From Dacryopinax spathularia (Eukaryota > Basidiomycota > Dacrymycetes > Dacrymycetales > Dacrymycetaceae): a stretch of 64,000 nt of DNA. The position numbers and the translations under genes are program-made. Below the pieces are notes generated by a model. The model saw only the letters and a list, made by a program, of their open reading frames with translations, ran no database searches and was not told the DNA's origin. Position 1 is the first letter of the stretch, and every line of letters begins with the position of its first letter. The DNA is taken from assembly GCA_037974965.1 (NCBI GenBank), contig JBBPFI010000018.1, positions 186,001-250,000 on the forward strand, written 5' to 3'. Shown here piece after piece: positions 40,954 to 51,902 of the stretch.

Positions 40954-42175
40954 ATGCCCGTCCCAGCATTCACCAACCTCCCTCCCTTCCCCTCCGACCT
41001 CCCCACCGCCCCGCTCGTCACGCTCTCCCTTCCCAAGCTCCTCTCCGACGACCCCAGCGAAATCGCCTCCCTCTACCAGATCGCCCAGAACCTCGGCTTC
41101 TTCTACCTCTCCCTTCCCGGCTGTGAGGATGGCGAGCAGCTGTATGCTGATGCCCAAGAGTTGTTGGAGTTGCAGAAGGAGTTCTTTGACTTGCCGGAGG
41201 AGGAGAAGGCGATTGCCGATCGGGAGAGGGTGAAGGAGAGCGATGGGTTTTATGGGTATAAGAGGATGGGGACGCTTGTTATGGATACGAAGGGGACGAG
41301 GGATAGGCATGAGGCGTTTAACGTGCGTTCATTCTTCTCTCTTCCCTCCACCCCAACCTCTCCCCGTTTCTGCTTTTCTCTATGCTCAGAACGTTGTGAA
41401 TGAGTACTGACACATGCGCTGCAGCTCAAGAAAGACGACATTGTCGGCAACACCCCTCCCCTCCCCGTCCCGTCTCTCATAACCCAGAACATGCCCCTCT
41501 TCTCGCGTTACGCCCGTACCGCCCACAGCATAATCCTCACCCTCCTCTCCCACCTAAACGACTCCCTCCGTCTCCCACCCGGCACACTCGCCTCCCTCCA
41601 CCGGCTGGACCACAAATCCGGCGACCACGTTCGGTTCATCCGTGCTCCTCCTGGTCCTGGCCAGTCCGGAGCGCCGCATACCGATTTCGGGAGCTTGACC
41701 ATCCTGTTCAACTGGCTTGGCGGGCTGCAGGTCCAGCTCCCCGGGTCGAAGGAATGGGTGTACGTCAAGCCTGTGCCGGGGTGCGCGATTGTGAACTTGG
41801 GCGATGCGATGGTCCTCTTCACCGCTGGGCTCTTCCGGTCCAATATCCACAGAGTGGTCAACCCACCTGGAGAACAGGGGAATAGCGTGAGGTACAGCCT
41901 GGTGTATTTTTCCAGGCCGGAGGACGAGGTCGTCATGGGTCGGCTGAAGGGCGGGGTGGTGGATGAGCAGCCGCATAAGGAAGGGGAGAATACGGGGCTG
42001 ACGAGCAGGGAGTGGATCTTGAAGAGGGGGTTGGCTAATGTAAGTCCGCTTCGCTTGGGCCGGCCTTGGGATATACAATGCTGATGTGCGAGCGCAGAGG
42101 GCGACGCCTGACTGGACGCCGGAGAAGTGGAATGAGGGGAGGGGGACGGAGGGGGATAGGATCGAGGTTGCTTGA
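40954..42175 (+). CDS. 2-oxoglutarate/Fe(II) oxygenase, isopenicillin-N-synthase family
   Basis: Three exons (40954-41322, 41425-42039, 42098-42175) give 353 residues. The N-terminal DIOX_N part has GFFYLSLPG and LPEEEK. The 2OG-Fe(II) core carries His-X-Asp in PHTDFGSLTILFN, the distal His in NIHRVVNPP and the 2-oxoglutarate-binding RYS (Arg-X-Ser), so all cofactor ligands are present. Members catalyse hydroxylation, desaturation or ring closure of many small molecules; the substrate here is unknown. It belongs to the same broad family as the tandem pair at 51.9-54.9 kb but is clearly diverged from them. Its exon structure also differs. Confidence 0.87.
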
Positions 42176-42644
42176 GCGTGTTATACAGTGTCGCAGCCAT
42201 CTCGGCACTGGCCTCAGCCTCTCCGTGAGGAGCATACTACACGACGGCAGCCCGCACTCTAACCGTAGTACCGCAGCATCCCACTGAGTATAACAACGCT
42301 GTTTTTCATAATCTGGCTGCTGCTCGACTATATGCCGTTCCGTCTCCTATGCGAACGTCCTGTCGTGGTTCAGCTCTCATATATAACAGCCAAGTAATAC
42401 AGACCGGGTGCAATCCATTTATCATACAAGAATACAAGAAGGGCATAACAAGGGCCGTTACAATCAAGCTTTTTTCAGTCGTCAAGAGCATACAGTGATG
42501 TCGTATGGTATGGGGATTCAAAGCAATGCAGTCATGTCAATGATGTGGTAGCGGATACAAGCAGTGTCGTCGTGTAAGGCAAGTAGTGTCCCATGTATGT
42601 GAGGTATCGTCATAGGTGGTTTGCGCCTTGAATGGTGTAATCTG
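42176..42644. other. Convergent intergenic region
   Basis: About 470 bp between the ends of convergent genes. No gene is supported. Confidence 0.4.
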
Positions 42645-44083
42645 TCATCTTTTCACGGCCGGCAATCGGACCTTGGGAGAGTGGAAGCGATGCGAGTTAC
42701 ACGGCGATGTCATAGGAGGCAAGATGTCGATGACATCGGGCGGTCCTGACCAAAAAGAGAGTATCCTTTTCTCCTTGGGACCATAGTAGCTCGCCGCCCA
42801 CGATGATGCCTTGGAGAATGCACATTCCTCGTCGTCACTGGACAAGGTAGTCGATATGCGGAAGATTGGTAAACGCACAACAATCTCGCGATCGTTTTCC
42901 TTGTTCCAGGTTGGAAGGTAGAATGCTTTCAGGTCATTGGCGATGCGCGAGAATGCGGCGAAGGCCGAATGAGATCGGACATCGTAGGACGGCGTGTCAG
43001 CAGAGAGCCTGTGTGCAGATCCGTTCCGAGCGATCCCAGACTTCGTTTCCGCAGCTCGTGCGGCCCCATCGACATCAGTCATCCCCAGAGCACTCCACTC
43101 GGGGCCAAACGTGGTGAGCAAGTAGGTGTAAGGAGAATGCGAGTGCGCGGCGACCCACACGAGAGCTGATATATGGGTGTTACGCGTCTTTGGAGTGTCG
43201 TCATGCATGAAGGATAGCAGCAGGAGTGGATGGTTGTGGAGTTCATGATGGATCGCAAAGCAATCGGGTATACCAGGAGCTTCGTGGGTATGGATATGGA
43301 ATGACTGGTATGGCGGAAAGTGATATGTCAGGATACTGGCGTAGAGGGTCGTGATGTCGTCAATCGTGTTCGTAGGAAGTGCTCGTATGTAGTCTGGGTA
43401 TTGAGTTGCGGGAGGAAGCGGTGGAATTGGAGGGATATCGGCGTAGGGAAGTCGATCCCACACCTTGGATAGCGGTTCTGAAGCAAGGGAACAGTACAGC
43501 GTACAGCCTGGAGAGATACCAGACTCAGAGATAGTCCCTCCATCCTGGACGAGCAGATTCTTGGGCCAGCTATGCAAGAACAGCTTTCGAGCTGGATATA
43601 TGCTATTCGTGGTATCGTAAGCCCCAGGGACACCCTCTAGCTGGCTAGTCATACGCACCGCTCACGCTTTGCGATCCGCTCCCTCAACCTCGTTACACCT
43701 TCCCAGTCCGCAGTCCACACTTTAGTAGTCTTCCCCCTCAGATCGATCACGTTGATGTGCCATTCCAGTGCTGGTGGCTCATACTCCTTAGGCATCTCAG
43801 CGGCATGACCATCCCGGAGGATCGCCAAACCCTCTTCCTCCAACCATGGCGCTGTCTTCTTCGGCAATCGAAAGCGTTTGCTCGGATCGGGATGGGCAGT
43901 AGTCGCTGGGGTTGGGTACAAGGACGGTGGAGGCGAGCAGGTCGTCGTAGGACACACGAGCAGATCGCGTTGGGAAAGTGATGTAGAGAGCTCGGTTCGG
44001 GGATTGGAGCCTGATGCACCTCTTCGATGGGACGACACCTTCCACAGGACAGAAGCATCCAGGTCAACCATACTGGCAACCAT
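42645..44083 (-). CDS. Hypothetical protein with a ubiquitin-like beta-grasp domain
   Basis: Two exons (44083-43666, 43591-42645) give 454 residues; the GTGAGC donor at 43665 gives the only in-frame join. Residues ~105-175 follow the ubiquitin pattern: INVIDLRGKTTKVWTADWE (first hairpin), VTRLRERIA (helix), KLFLHSWPKNLLVQDGGTI (strand and loop with the 'L.D..T' step), then SGISPGCTLYCSLA. The upstream ~90 residues are Ser/Pro-rich with a basic RFRLPKK patch. The remaining ~270 residues look globular (FATFSRIANDLKAFYLPTW-like content) but no family is recognised. Ubiquitin-like domains usually mediate protein contacts; no C-terminal Gly-Gly is present, so conjugation is unlikely. The start is the first ATG of the open exon, and an upstream exon cannot be excluded. 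Confidence 0.62.
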
Positions 44084-44430
44084 CCCAATAGACAGAGAGA
44101 ACAGTGGATACTGGGCGAAGAAGGCAAACGTTGTAAGGCATTATAGCTGTTACTGATTTGGGAGTCAACACGATGAGTCGCCGCGTTGTTCAGGGTTCTT
44201 CGCTTCTTTTCCCGTGTGAGTCGAGCGAACGTGGACGCTACTGTGGCGACTGGGGCGAGTCATCCCATTCTGTCATAGTACAATATGTAAATTACAAGGA
44301 GCGATCTCTGGAAACTTCTGGTATACAGGTCGTAAGTAGGCGTTAAGTACATGTCACTCAGAGTCCACGAGCTCATCCAAACCAGATAAACCAAACGAAA
44401 CAATAATAATACAAGCTGTTCCGAAACCCA
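44084..44430. other. Intergenic region
   Basis: About 350 bp between two minus-strand genes; no gene seen. Confidence 0.35.
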
Positions 44431-44834
44431 TCAGAAGAGAGTGTCCGAGGAAGAGGTGCAGTTGGCCGGCTCTATATCTGGGATTTGCGTGCCATTGCTG
44501 CAAAGCGTCGAAGGGCAATATGAACAGCCTCGGCCGTCATTGAGTTGATCATCCTATCAATGTGTCAAATATGGTTCTGGCCCGCCGCGGACGACGCTCG
44601 ACTCACCATATAGTCACATATGCTAATCTCCCCATCCATGCCGATGTACTCGCAGGCGGTCATACCGGATGAGAAGAGCGCGCCAGCGTTGTACGTGCCA
44701 CAAGCGGAATAGGATGGGCAGCCGTTCGATTGACATGCGGGAGGGAGGGTGCCGATCCTTCTGATCAGCGGCCATCCATGTATGACTTGTGTAGCAAAAA
44801 TGGAGAGTGTGACAAAGAGAGTTGCCAAGCGCAT
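44431..44834 (-). CDS. Small secreted cysteine-rich protein
   Basis: Two exons (44834-44607, 44553-44431) with a 53-nt intron give 116 residues. A clear signal peptide (MRLATLFVTLSIFATQVIHG) is followed by a ~96-residue mature chain with nine cysteines. The pattern runs from PPACQSNGCPSYSACGTY through CEYIG, ISICDY, GCSYCPSTLCSNG to NCTSSS. One N-glycosylation sequon (NGT) and one NCT are present. No known family is recognised. Length, signal peptide and cysteine density fit a fungal small secreted protein or effector-like protein, but no role is shown. It ends an unusual same-strand pair: the membrane protein gene upstream stops only 55 bp before this start. Confidence 0.72.
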
Positions 44835-44889
44835 GTTCCCGGAGTTAGGGGCTGCCTACTGTAACCGCATCGCTAGTCTTAGCCCCATC

Positions 44890-45941
44890 TTATACGCGTA
44901 GATCCACGACTGGTTGTGTAGGCCTGATAGCGGATTTGTAGTAAACAGTGTACAGCGCTGGAAGCTGGGAGTATTGCACGTCTCGTACAAGGATGGCTGG
45001 TTGCCATTGTTCACCATAAAGGCAACGAGAAAGAGGCGTTGTGTCCTTCACAAAACCTCGTAAGGCGAGGATTGAAGATCGGACCGACTGTTTAGTACCC
45101 TGCACATAGATTAGTCTGGTGTACTCAGCCAGGTTGCGCCATCACGTACCATGTTCGCGGCGCGCCTGCCTGAGGTACGCGTCGGACGTCACGTAACACG
45201 ACCAAGGGGCAGGGAGCCCTTACGTGACGTAAACAGGACGAACTTCGCGGTGGTCCGTACACTATCGGCATTCCGCTGATAGACCGATTTGGTAGGTCGA
45301 TTGGCTTGGTCTCTTCCTCAAGCATGCAAGACAGGCAGATCTCGTGAATGATGGAATGTGGCCCAAGTATACTGGAAGATCCACTGAAGTGCGCCAATGA
45401 CCAGACGGCGATAGGGCATCTGACCGTGAAGTGGTCTGAAGAGCAGGCCCAAGACAGAGAAGACGGCAATCTTCCGTAGAGTAACTTCTAGCCCTTCGTG
45501 GACGACATTTAGAGCAATCTAGCCGCGCAGATGTCCTAGACAGGCACCCAAATTACAGCGTCGCGGGTGTCAGGTTCAGGGCACGTGCCTACTGACCCTC
45601 GAAGTGCCGCCCGGGAAAAGAGAACCCATGTGCCCATCCTCAATCACATTGCCTTCCACATTCCGGTTTTCTTGGTCAATCTGCCAGGGAGATGATAGTA
45701 ATCCGGCAGGGCGCCAGTACGCAGGCGAGCGGTAAAGAGCAGTTCCGAAGGCAAAGCCGAAGGATCGGACGAATAATCCGTTGATTAGGGCCGGGTTACG
45801 GAGGCGAATTTCGGGTCCCTCAGGTTTCGGGAACGTGACTGACTGAACGCATTCGCTCAGCGAACAGTAGAACGACATCAAAGCGCAAACGACGACGACG
45901 ACGACAAGCGCTGTGACGATCTCGAGTCCAAAAAGTGGCAT
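44890..45941 (-). CDS. Hypothetical single-pass membrane or secreted-type protein
   Basis: Three exons (45941-45597, 45487-45224, 45099-44890) keep one frame and give 272 residues. Function is not recognised. Residues ~7-24 (LEIVTALVVVVVVCALMSF) form a strong hydrophobic helix, either a signal anchor or an uncleaved signal peptide. The rest has no repeats. Readable blocks include RNPALINGLFVRSFGFAFG, IIHEICLSCMLEEETKP and QYSQLPALYTVYYKS. The first intron uses a GTCAGT donor, as does the first intron of the MFS gene at 4961. The second intron contains TACGTGACGTAA and an inverted GACGTCACGTAA on the plus strand. The gene is head-to-head with the deubiquitinase gene, whose start is only ~100 bp away. 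Confidence 0.6.
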
Positions 45942-46041
45942 TCAAGCAATAGCGATATCAAGGTGGCCAAGAGAAAGAAAAAGCGACGCTCTCTATCATT
46001 TCTTGCCTCTTGACCGACCTGAACAACGCACAAGACTCGCA

Positions 46042-48901
46042 ATGCATCCAGCGGGACCGTCATCGTCACCGCCCGGGCCTTACGCAATGCCGCCCTATCC
46101 ACCCCAACATCCTGGACAGTATCCAGACTATGCATACCAACAACAACCACCGCAACAGATGCCAATGTATGCCCCGCAGTTCATACCCCCTTACCCCATG
46201 ATGTGGCCGCATCCGCCTCCACCCCCGCATTATCAACCCTACCCTCCCCAGTATCCCCAGCTCTCGCCACAACCACCTCATATGCGACCATACCAACCTC
46301 GAGGGCAGGGAGGCTATAGAGGCGGTGGTAGAGGTCGGAGAGGCAGCAGCGGAGGGCATATGGGTGGACCGTCTTACCCACAACGCGGGATGCTTCCAAC
46401 ATCTCCCGGCGGTCCGTCTCCTGCTCAACCGCCGATGCCTCTGTCCGCTCTTCCATCAGCTGTGCCGCCTATGGTCCCGCCCATCGCACCAGGATCTGTT
46501 GGTGCCTTCTACCAACCTATCCCAACACCACCCTCCCCACCGGAGTCTCTCTTGCCGCCAACTCCGCAGCCCGCCTCTTCGTCTTCTCCTTCTCCCGAAT
46601 CCCGCTCGACCTCGCATACACCTACGCCTACTTCCCCTATTACGGCCCCGGAATCTGCCCCATCTCCGAACCGCACTCCAAAAGCCACACCACCGACGAT
46701 ATCCAGTGTTCTTGAAGCTCTCCCATCTGAGAGTATACGCATACATCTTGCTCGTTATCGGCCAAGTACCAATGCTGCCGGTGGTATCACTATCGCACAG
46801 CATCTCAGTGATCGCTCTACCTTCCCGAGCGCTCTTCGGGACGCAGCGGTAACTATTCCCGTCACCCGGCCTCGCCCTATTGCGACCCGCCAGCGACGCC
46901 CAGCACCGGCTAGTACCGTGGTCACGCCGGCGCCTACCACTCCCTCCTCCGCACAAGCGTCGCTTACCTCGGCCGCAGTGTCCTCCATTCCCACCACACC
47001 GTCTACAACAAATGTCAAGACACCTTCCGTTGCTTCGGCTTCTTCCGCGCAAGTCACACCATCCCGTCCACAGGAAAAAGCTCTCCCTGCGGAGGAGCGA
47101 GCCGAACCACCAAAACCCGCTCCGGCACCAAAACCAAAACCGAATTCCTGGGCTGGTCTCTTTAGGCCCGCTGGCGCATCTGCCCCTCCTGCCGCGGCCG
47201 TACCAGCTGCCGCTTCAAGTCATACACGCGAAGTCTCGAACGCTTCCACCTTTATGACTGCGCCCACCTCGCCTGTCGCGTCCGCCCAACCTGGGTCGAC
47301 TGTAACGTCACCCAGGCAGGAGGCACCTGTTAGGCGTAGGCCTGCCGCGAAAGTCGATCTCGAGAGATTGGTCGCCGATGGGAGCGGCATTCTAGATGAG
47401 GTGCTCAAACAGGGTGAGCAGTGGAGAGCGGCGCTCACCGTTCCGACCGGGTTGTGGAATACAGGAAATTTGTGTTTCGCGAACTGCGTAAGTCGTATAG
47501 CTGCTGTCTTGCACTGTTGTCTGACCGTCCTCCCGCAGATCTTGCAAACCCTTGTATACTGCGGACCCTTCTATGAGCTGATCATGGAGATTGGTCAGCG
47601 TATCGGCGGTGCAGTTGGGGGACGGACGCCGTTCTTGGACGCTATGTACGTTGACATCTTACTCGGTCTAACTTGTCATTAATCCCTTCAAAGCGTTCTA
47701 TTCCTACGACAGATTCCGGTCACAACCAGCCCTGACCCGTGGAAGGCTCGTCTCGATGAGGTTGAATTCCCCGGTCTTGGAGGAGCAACGGGCGAAGCCG
47801 CCGAAACGGAAGTTCTCAAGCGGAAAGAGCCTCAGGGCATGGTCCCGGACTTTGTCTACAGCGGCATGTCAGATTACCCAAAATCGAAACAGATCTTGGT
47901 TAGCGGTTCTCTTATCTCACCAATAAATGTGCTGATCGTCAAACAGAGAGGAGGTCAAGAAGACGCGGACGAATTCTTCTGCTTCCTTCTCGACGTGCTC
48001 GAGGAAGAGCTCCTAACAGTGCTCAAGATCTTCAGTGCCAATCCTACACCCGCTTCGGCATCCTCTGCTAGGACAACATTCGGCAAGCAGCTTGCGCCAG
48101 TCAAACCCGAAGACGAACTAGAGGTCAAACGACCCGTTAGCCCCGCCTTCGCCGCCAGAGGCGGTGAGGATGGCGATTGGACCGAAGTCGGGAAACGAAA
48201 TAAGAAAGTCGTGTCTCGCTCCATCCAGGCTGCCGAAACTGCCATCACCAAAATGTTCTGCCTGAAAACCCGAACGGTCGACCGACGTCCCGGTGCAAAA
48301 GATACCGTGCTGATTGAGCCTCAGCAACGGTTGTCTCTCAGCGTTATCGTAAGCTGTTATCAATCTGCCTTCCACGACATAGCTGACCTTTTTACTCAGG
48401 ATGAGAAAATTACCAACATCGAACAGGCTCTGCTTGCTTTCTCGACCGTGGAAACCGTCGAGCAATCTGGTCTCACTCGCCAAGTCATGCTGGACACCCT
48501 GCCGCCAGTGCTTGTCATACATCTACAGCGATGGGGACGTGCTGGCAATGGCAGATGGGAAAAGACGGAGAAGGAGATCTCGATTGGTCAAACGCTCGAG
48601 ATCCCCAACGAGGTGCTCAGCCCGGCAAGACGGAGTGCTACTCTCCCCAAGTACAGGTTGTTCGCAGGTGCGTGTGACTCAGCGTGATATTTGTCAATAT
48701 ACTGATTCATCTCAACCAGTCCTATACCACGACGGTCTTTCTGCACAACATGGTCATTACACGTTGGACGTCTTGCGCCAAGATTGCTCCGAATGGATTC
48801 ATTACGATAACGAACAGATATCGCTAGCCTCCCGGCCCGGAGAGGAAAAACTACGGGATGGCAGGGTCGCTTACATGCTTTACTATCTTCGCATTGCGTG
48901 A
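46042..48901 (+). CDS. ubp3: Ubiquitin carboxyl-terminal hydrolase Ubp3/USP10
   Basis: Six exons (46042-47487, 47539-47645, 47694-47898, 47947-48348, 48400-48667, 48720-48901) give 869 residues. The N-terminal ~440 residues are Pro/Gln-rich and include an Arg-Gly patch (QGGYRGGGRGRRG). The peptidase C19 domain begins at ~470: Cys box GLWNTGNLCFAN (Cys ~478), GGQEDADEFF, the USP10/Ubp3 hallmark DWTEVGKRNKKVVSRS, and the His box AQHGHYTLDV (His ~823). Ubp3 with its partner Bre5 removes ubiquitin from COPII and other clients and acts in ribophagy and stress granules (yeast knowledge). The 48 nt at 47899-47946 have intron signals (GTTAGC...TGCTGAT...CAG) but are in frame and stop-free, so retention would add 16 residues. 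Confidence 0.9.
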
Positions 48902-49119
48902 TTGATCCCCTTTTCACAATTTCACGGACTTTGGCTTGATAGTGTTGTACGCGTATCGTCATCTCAATAATTGGCTCATTGCGAGTCGCGCATGTACAAA
49001 AGCTTGCAATAGTGAAGGGCATATTAGCCAATAGATTATGACTCAATCCTGATTGTCGTTACATCTCGTACGGTGCCAGTCCTCCCGGGCATATGTGCCC
49101 TTTTCTAACCCATAGACCT

Positions 49120-51003
49120 CTAAATATTGGAGCCAGTACCGGCCGCTTCGGAACCCAGTACTTCCTCCTTACCCAATGGAACAATCTCCCGCACGTCGAT
49201 CCCGTGAGCCTTCTCTGATGGCAGCAGATGGGACGCTGTGACCGGTTCCTTTGTAATGGAGTCGGCTTCGGACGAGGCAGTCTCTTCATCGTGAATGATG
49301 AGGTTGGAGGTACCATCGTGGCGTTTGCTGGAAAGGGAGACGGGTCAGCAAACGCTACAACGTGGATATGGAAATGCACATACTTGCGGTACATCCAGAT
49401 ACCAAGCATCGTGAATGCCCAAAGGCCGACCGTGAAGCCAATAGTGGCAGGATAACCGTGCTTGAAAGTCGGCGCCTCAACAGTCGGGAAGGTGAATAGC
49501 GGCACCCAGATGTAGGTGCAGTAGCCGAAGGTCATCATCGATCCCATGATCAATGCCCGGCCTTCGGGATCGCCCCGAGCAGTGACGTTGACCCAGGAGT
49601 AGAGGATGGGGGAGATCATGCCCGCTCCAACACCGCCCCCGACGTAGAAGGCGAAGAACTTGAGCCCGTCGGGTACGCGCCAGATTGTCAGGACGATCGC
49701 GGCGAAGAGGACGAGTGCGTCGGCTCCGGTCATCATGATCCATGTCGGTACTACGGCAGCGAAAGTTGTGCCAAGCCATGACGATGCAGCAGACAGGAGG
49801 TTGACGAAGGTCGGCAGGATGTTTATCATCTGTACGGTGTAGCGGGGGGCTTCTGCCTTCAGCCAGAGTGCCATGTAGCCAGTCCAGTAGGATGACTGGA
49901 TGAGACCACTGTGAAGATATGTAAGCGCGTGAGGCGCTTGAACAGGAAGATCAACACCTACACATAGATGGCGACGCAAATCCACCAGAGCGGCTTGCTG
50001 AGTGTCCGCTTGACGACGTCGAAGTTCAGTGCACCGGCTTGTTTGTGATCCTTGGGCAACCGGTCCTTCGCGAGCTGATGCTCCTCCTCGGTCATGTACC
50101 ACGGCCGCTTGGAGGCAGGAAGACCCGGGAAGAACAGGAAGCCGATCGCAGCGATAGGGAGAGTGATGACACCTAGGAAGCCAATATCAGCAAGGGAGCC
50201 TCTTCCGATCTTGGAAACTTACCATCGATGATGAAGAGCCACCGCCAGCCAGACATGCCATGTACACCGTTCAGGTTGGTATACGCAGCCGCCTGCAGGT
50301 AGCCGCTGAACATGCTTCCGAGCGAGTTGCCCATGAACCAGACGCCAGCACGCTTGTACAGTTCCTCTTTGCGGTACCACGATCCCAGAATGAAGTGTGT
50401 TCCCGCGAATGACGGAGCTTCGAAGAATCCGACGAGTGCGCGAATCACGTATAGGTGAGTTGACGTTTGTACCCGGCTTTCGCAAAATGTCAAGACGGCC
50501 CAGATGATCTCGAGACTTGGCAGCCAGTACGGTGCACTGATGAAGAGTTAAGAGGAATTCAATAGTTGGAAGCTTCGGACCTACATCCCAGGTCTTGATT
50601 GAATCAGAAGCATAGGAATTTGTCCCACGACATAGGCGGTATAGTCTGCGGCGAGAATGTTAGCCTGACACGCAAGCTCACAAAGCCAGTCAACTTACAG
50701 GCAACATTGTAGTAGTTCAGGTCATTGGGTTGAGCGTGAATCTCCTCTTCCATTCCGCTGACCCAGGCATTTGTGATGTTGCTTTGGTCGAGGAACTTGC
50801 AGAAGACTGAAAAACGGTCAGGTCGGCTTGTTAAGTTCCTTATCGGTGAACTCACAGCTCAAGCAGGCGAAGATCAGAATACTGCGGTCAAGCTTGCGCA
50901 GCAGCTTGCGTTCTGCCTTTGGAAGATGACCGGGATACCAGTCGAATACCTCCAGAAGTACTCGGCCAGCCAAAGACCGGCTCAGGAAGCTCTCGATACC
51001 CAT
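49120..51003 (-). CDS. MFS transporter, FEN2/Liz1 (pantothenate)-type anion:cation symporter
   Basis: Seven exons (51003-50856, 50806-50699, 50645-50585, 50536-50223, 50172-49962, 49908-49384, 49327-49120) give 524 residues. Family marks are [19 protein letters not shown] before the first helix and [19 protein letters not shown] in it, then [27 protein letters not shown] and [11 protein letters not shown]. These are typical of Fen2/Liz1/Vht1-like permeases for pantothenate, biotin and related carboxylates. About twelve membrane helices and a charged cytosolic C-terminus are seen. It is divergent to the tandem oxygenases at 51903 across a 900-bp intergenic region. That suggests it may import a substrate for that block (inference). 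The stop position may be off by one base. Confidence 0.88.
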
Positions 51004-51902
51004 TTTGAAGCTGCGACGATCAAGAAAATCGCAGAATAGTCAAGCAGCAGGGAACCGAGACTGGGAGGTGGTAATTTCCTCGTACCTTTTCTGTCCAGTT
51101 CTTGTACCTGGGTTGATTTCATCTGGCACGCCCGTTGCGATTGCAAATTAGCCGGAGGTGTCCCTGGTTTGAGGAACGCGAGAGTCCATCGGGATTGCGC
51201 AACAACGGACCGTTCCCAAATGAAGGCTACTCCACATTCTGACAGAGACGTTGTATACATCGGCCTAAGAAGAGCCGTAGAGAAGGCAAAGAGGGATTGC
51301 GTATTCCAGGAGCCAAAGCACGAAGTGAGCCATAATAGGTATCGATTGCGCCATCCCCGGCCAACAGTGCGACATGCCGTCAGAAGCCAAAATCGCAGCT
51401 ACAAACTCAACCGCGCCAAGATTGCGCCAGAATGTGTCTACTCTTGATCAAGTCGCTCTTTCCTTGCTGTTTGCCTATTGAGAAGCTGCCTAGAACAAAT
51501 CATGAAGTAGACCAACGAGATTGAGATAAACATACAAACGCACGCGTCGCGAAAGAGAAACAGAGTTGATTCCGAGACTTCCGTATAGCCACTACCCCGC
51601 ACGAACGAAAAAGGCAATTCCGCGGTTCAACGCGCTTTTGTTCCCGCGATGTCGCGATTCCGTTCTTTGCGCACGACAACCATCCTATGGGCGCCTTTGC
51701 CGATGCTTCGGCATACCTCTCGGCGCATTATGGCTGACACACCGATGTCGAAATCTTGATGTTGAATTCCCGGACAAATGAGGGCCGAATCCGACGGAAG
51801 CCGCTCTGATAAGAGGGGTTATCAACCCCAAAGCGCCCTGATCTACCAAGAGCAGAAAGCCCTCTCTCTAGTTTTCTCCGTCGTTCTCTCCTTACTGCCA
51901 TC
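51004..51902. promoter_or_regulatory. Divergent promoter region, transporter / oxygenase 1
   Basis: About 900 bp with no supported gene. It carries the palindrome CGCGATGTCGCG at 51645-51656 (within CCCGCGATGTCGCGAT), about 246 bp before the oxygenase start. A weaker GATGTCGAAAT lies further down near 51740. Confidence 0.5.
51645..51656. promoter_or_regulatory. Palindromic motif CGCGATGTCGCG, promoter of oxygenase 1
   Basis: An inverted repeat CGCGA-TG-TCGCG. The same motif with matching flanks occurs at 53430-53441 in front of the duplicate gene, so it may be a shared activator or repressor site. It may also be residual identity from the duplication. Confidence 0.5.
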
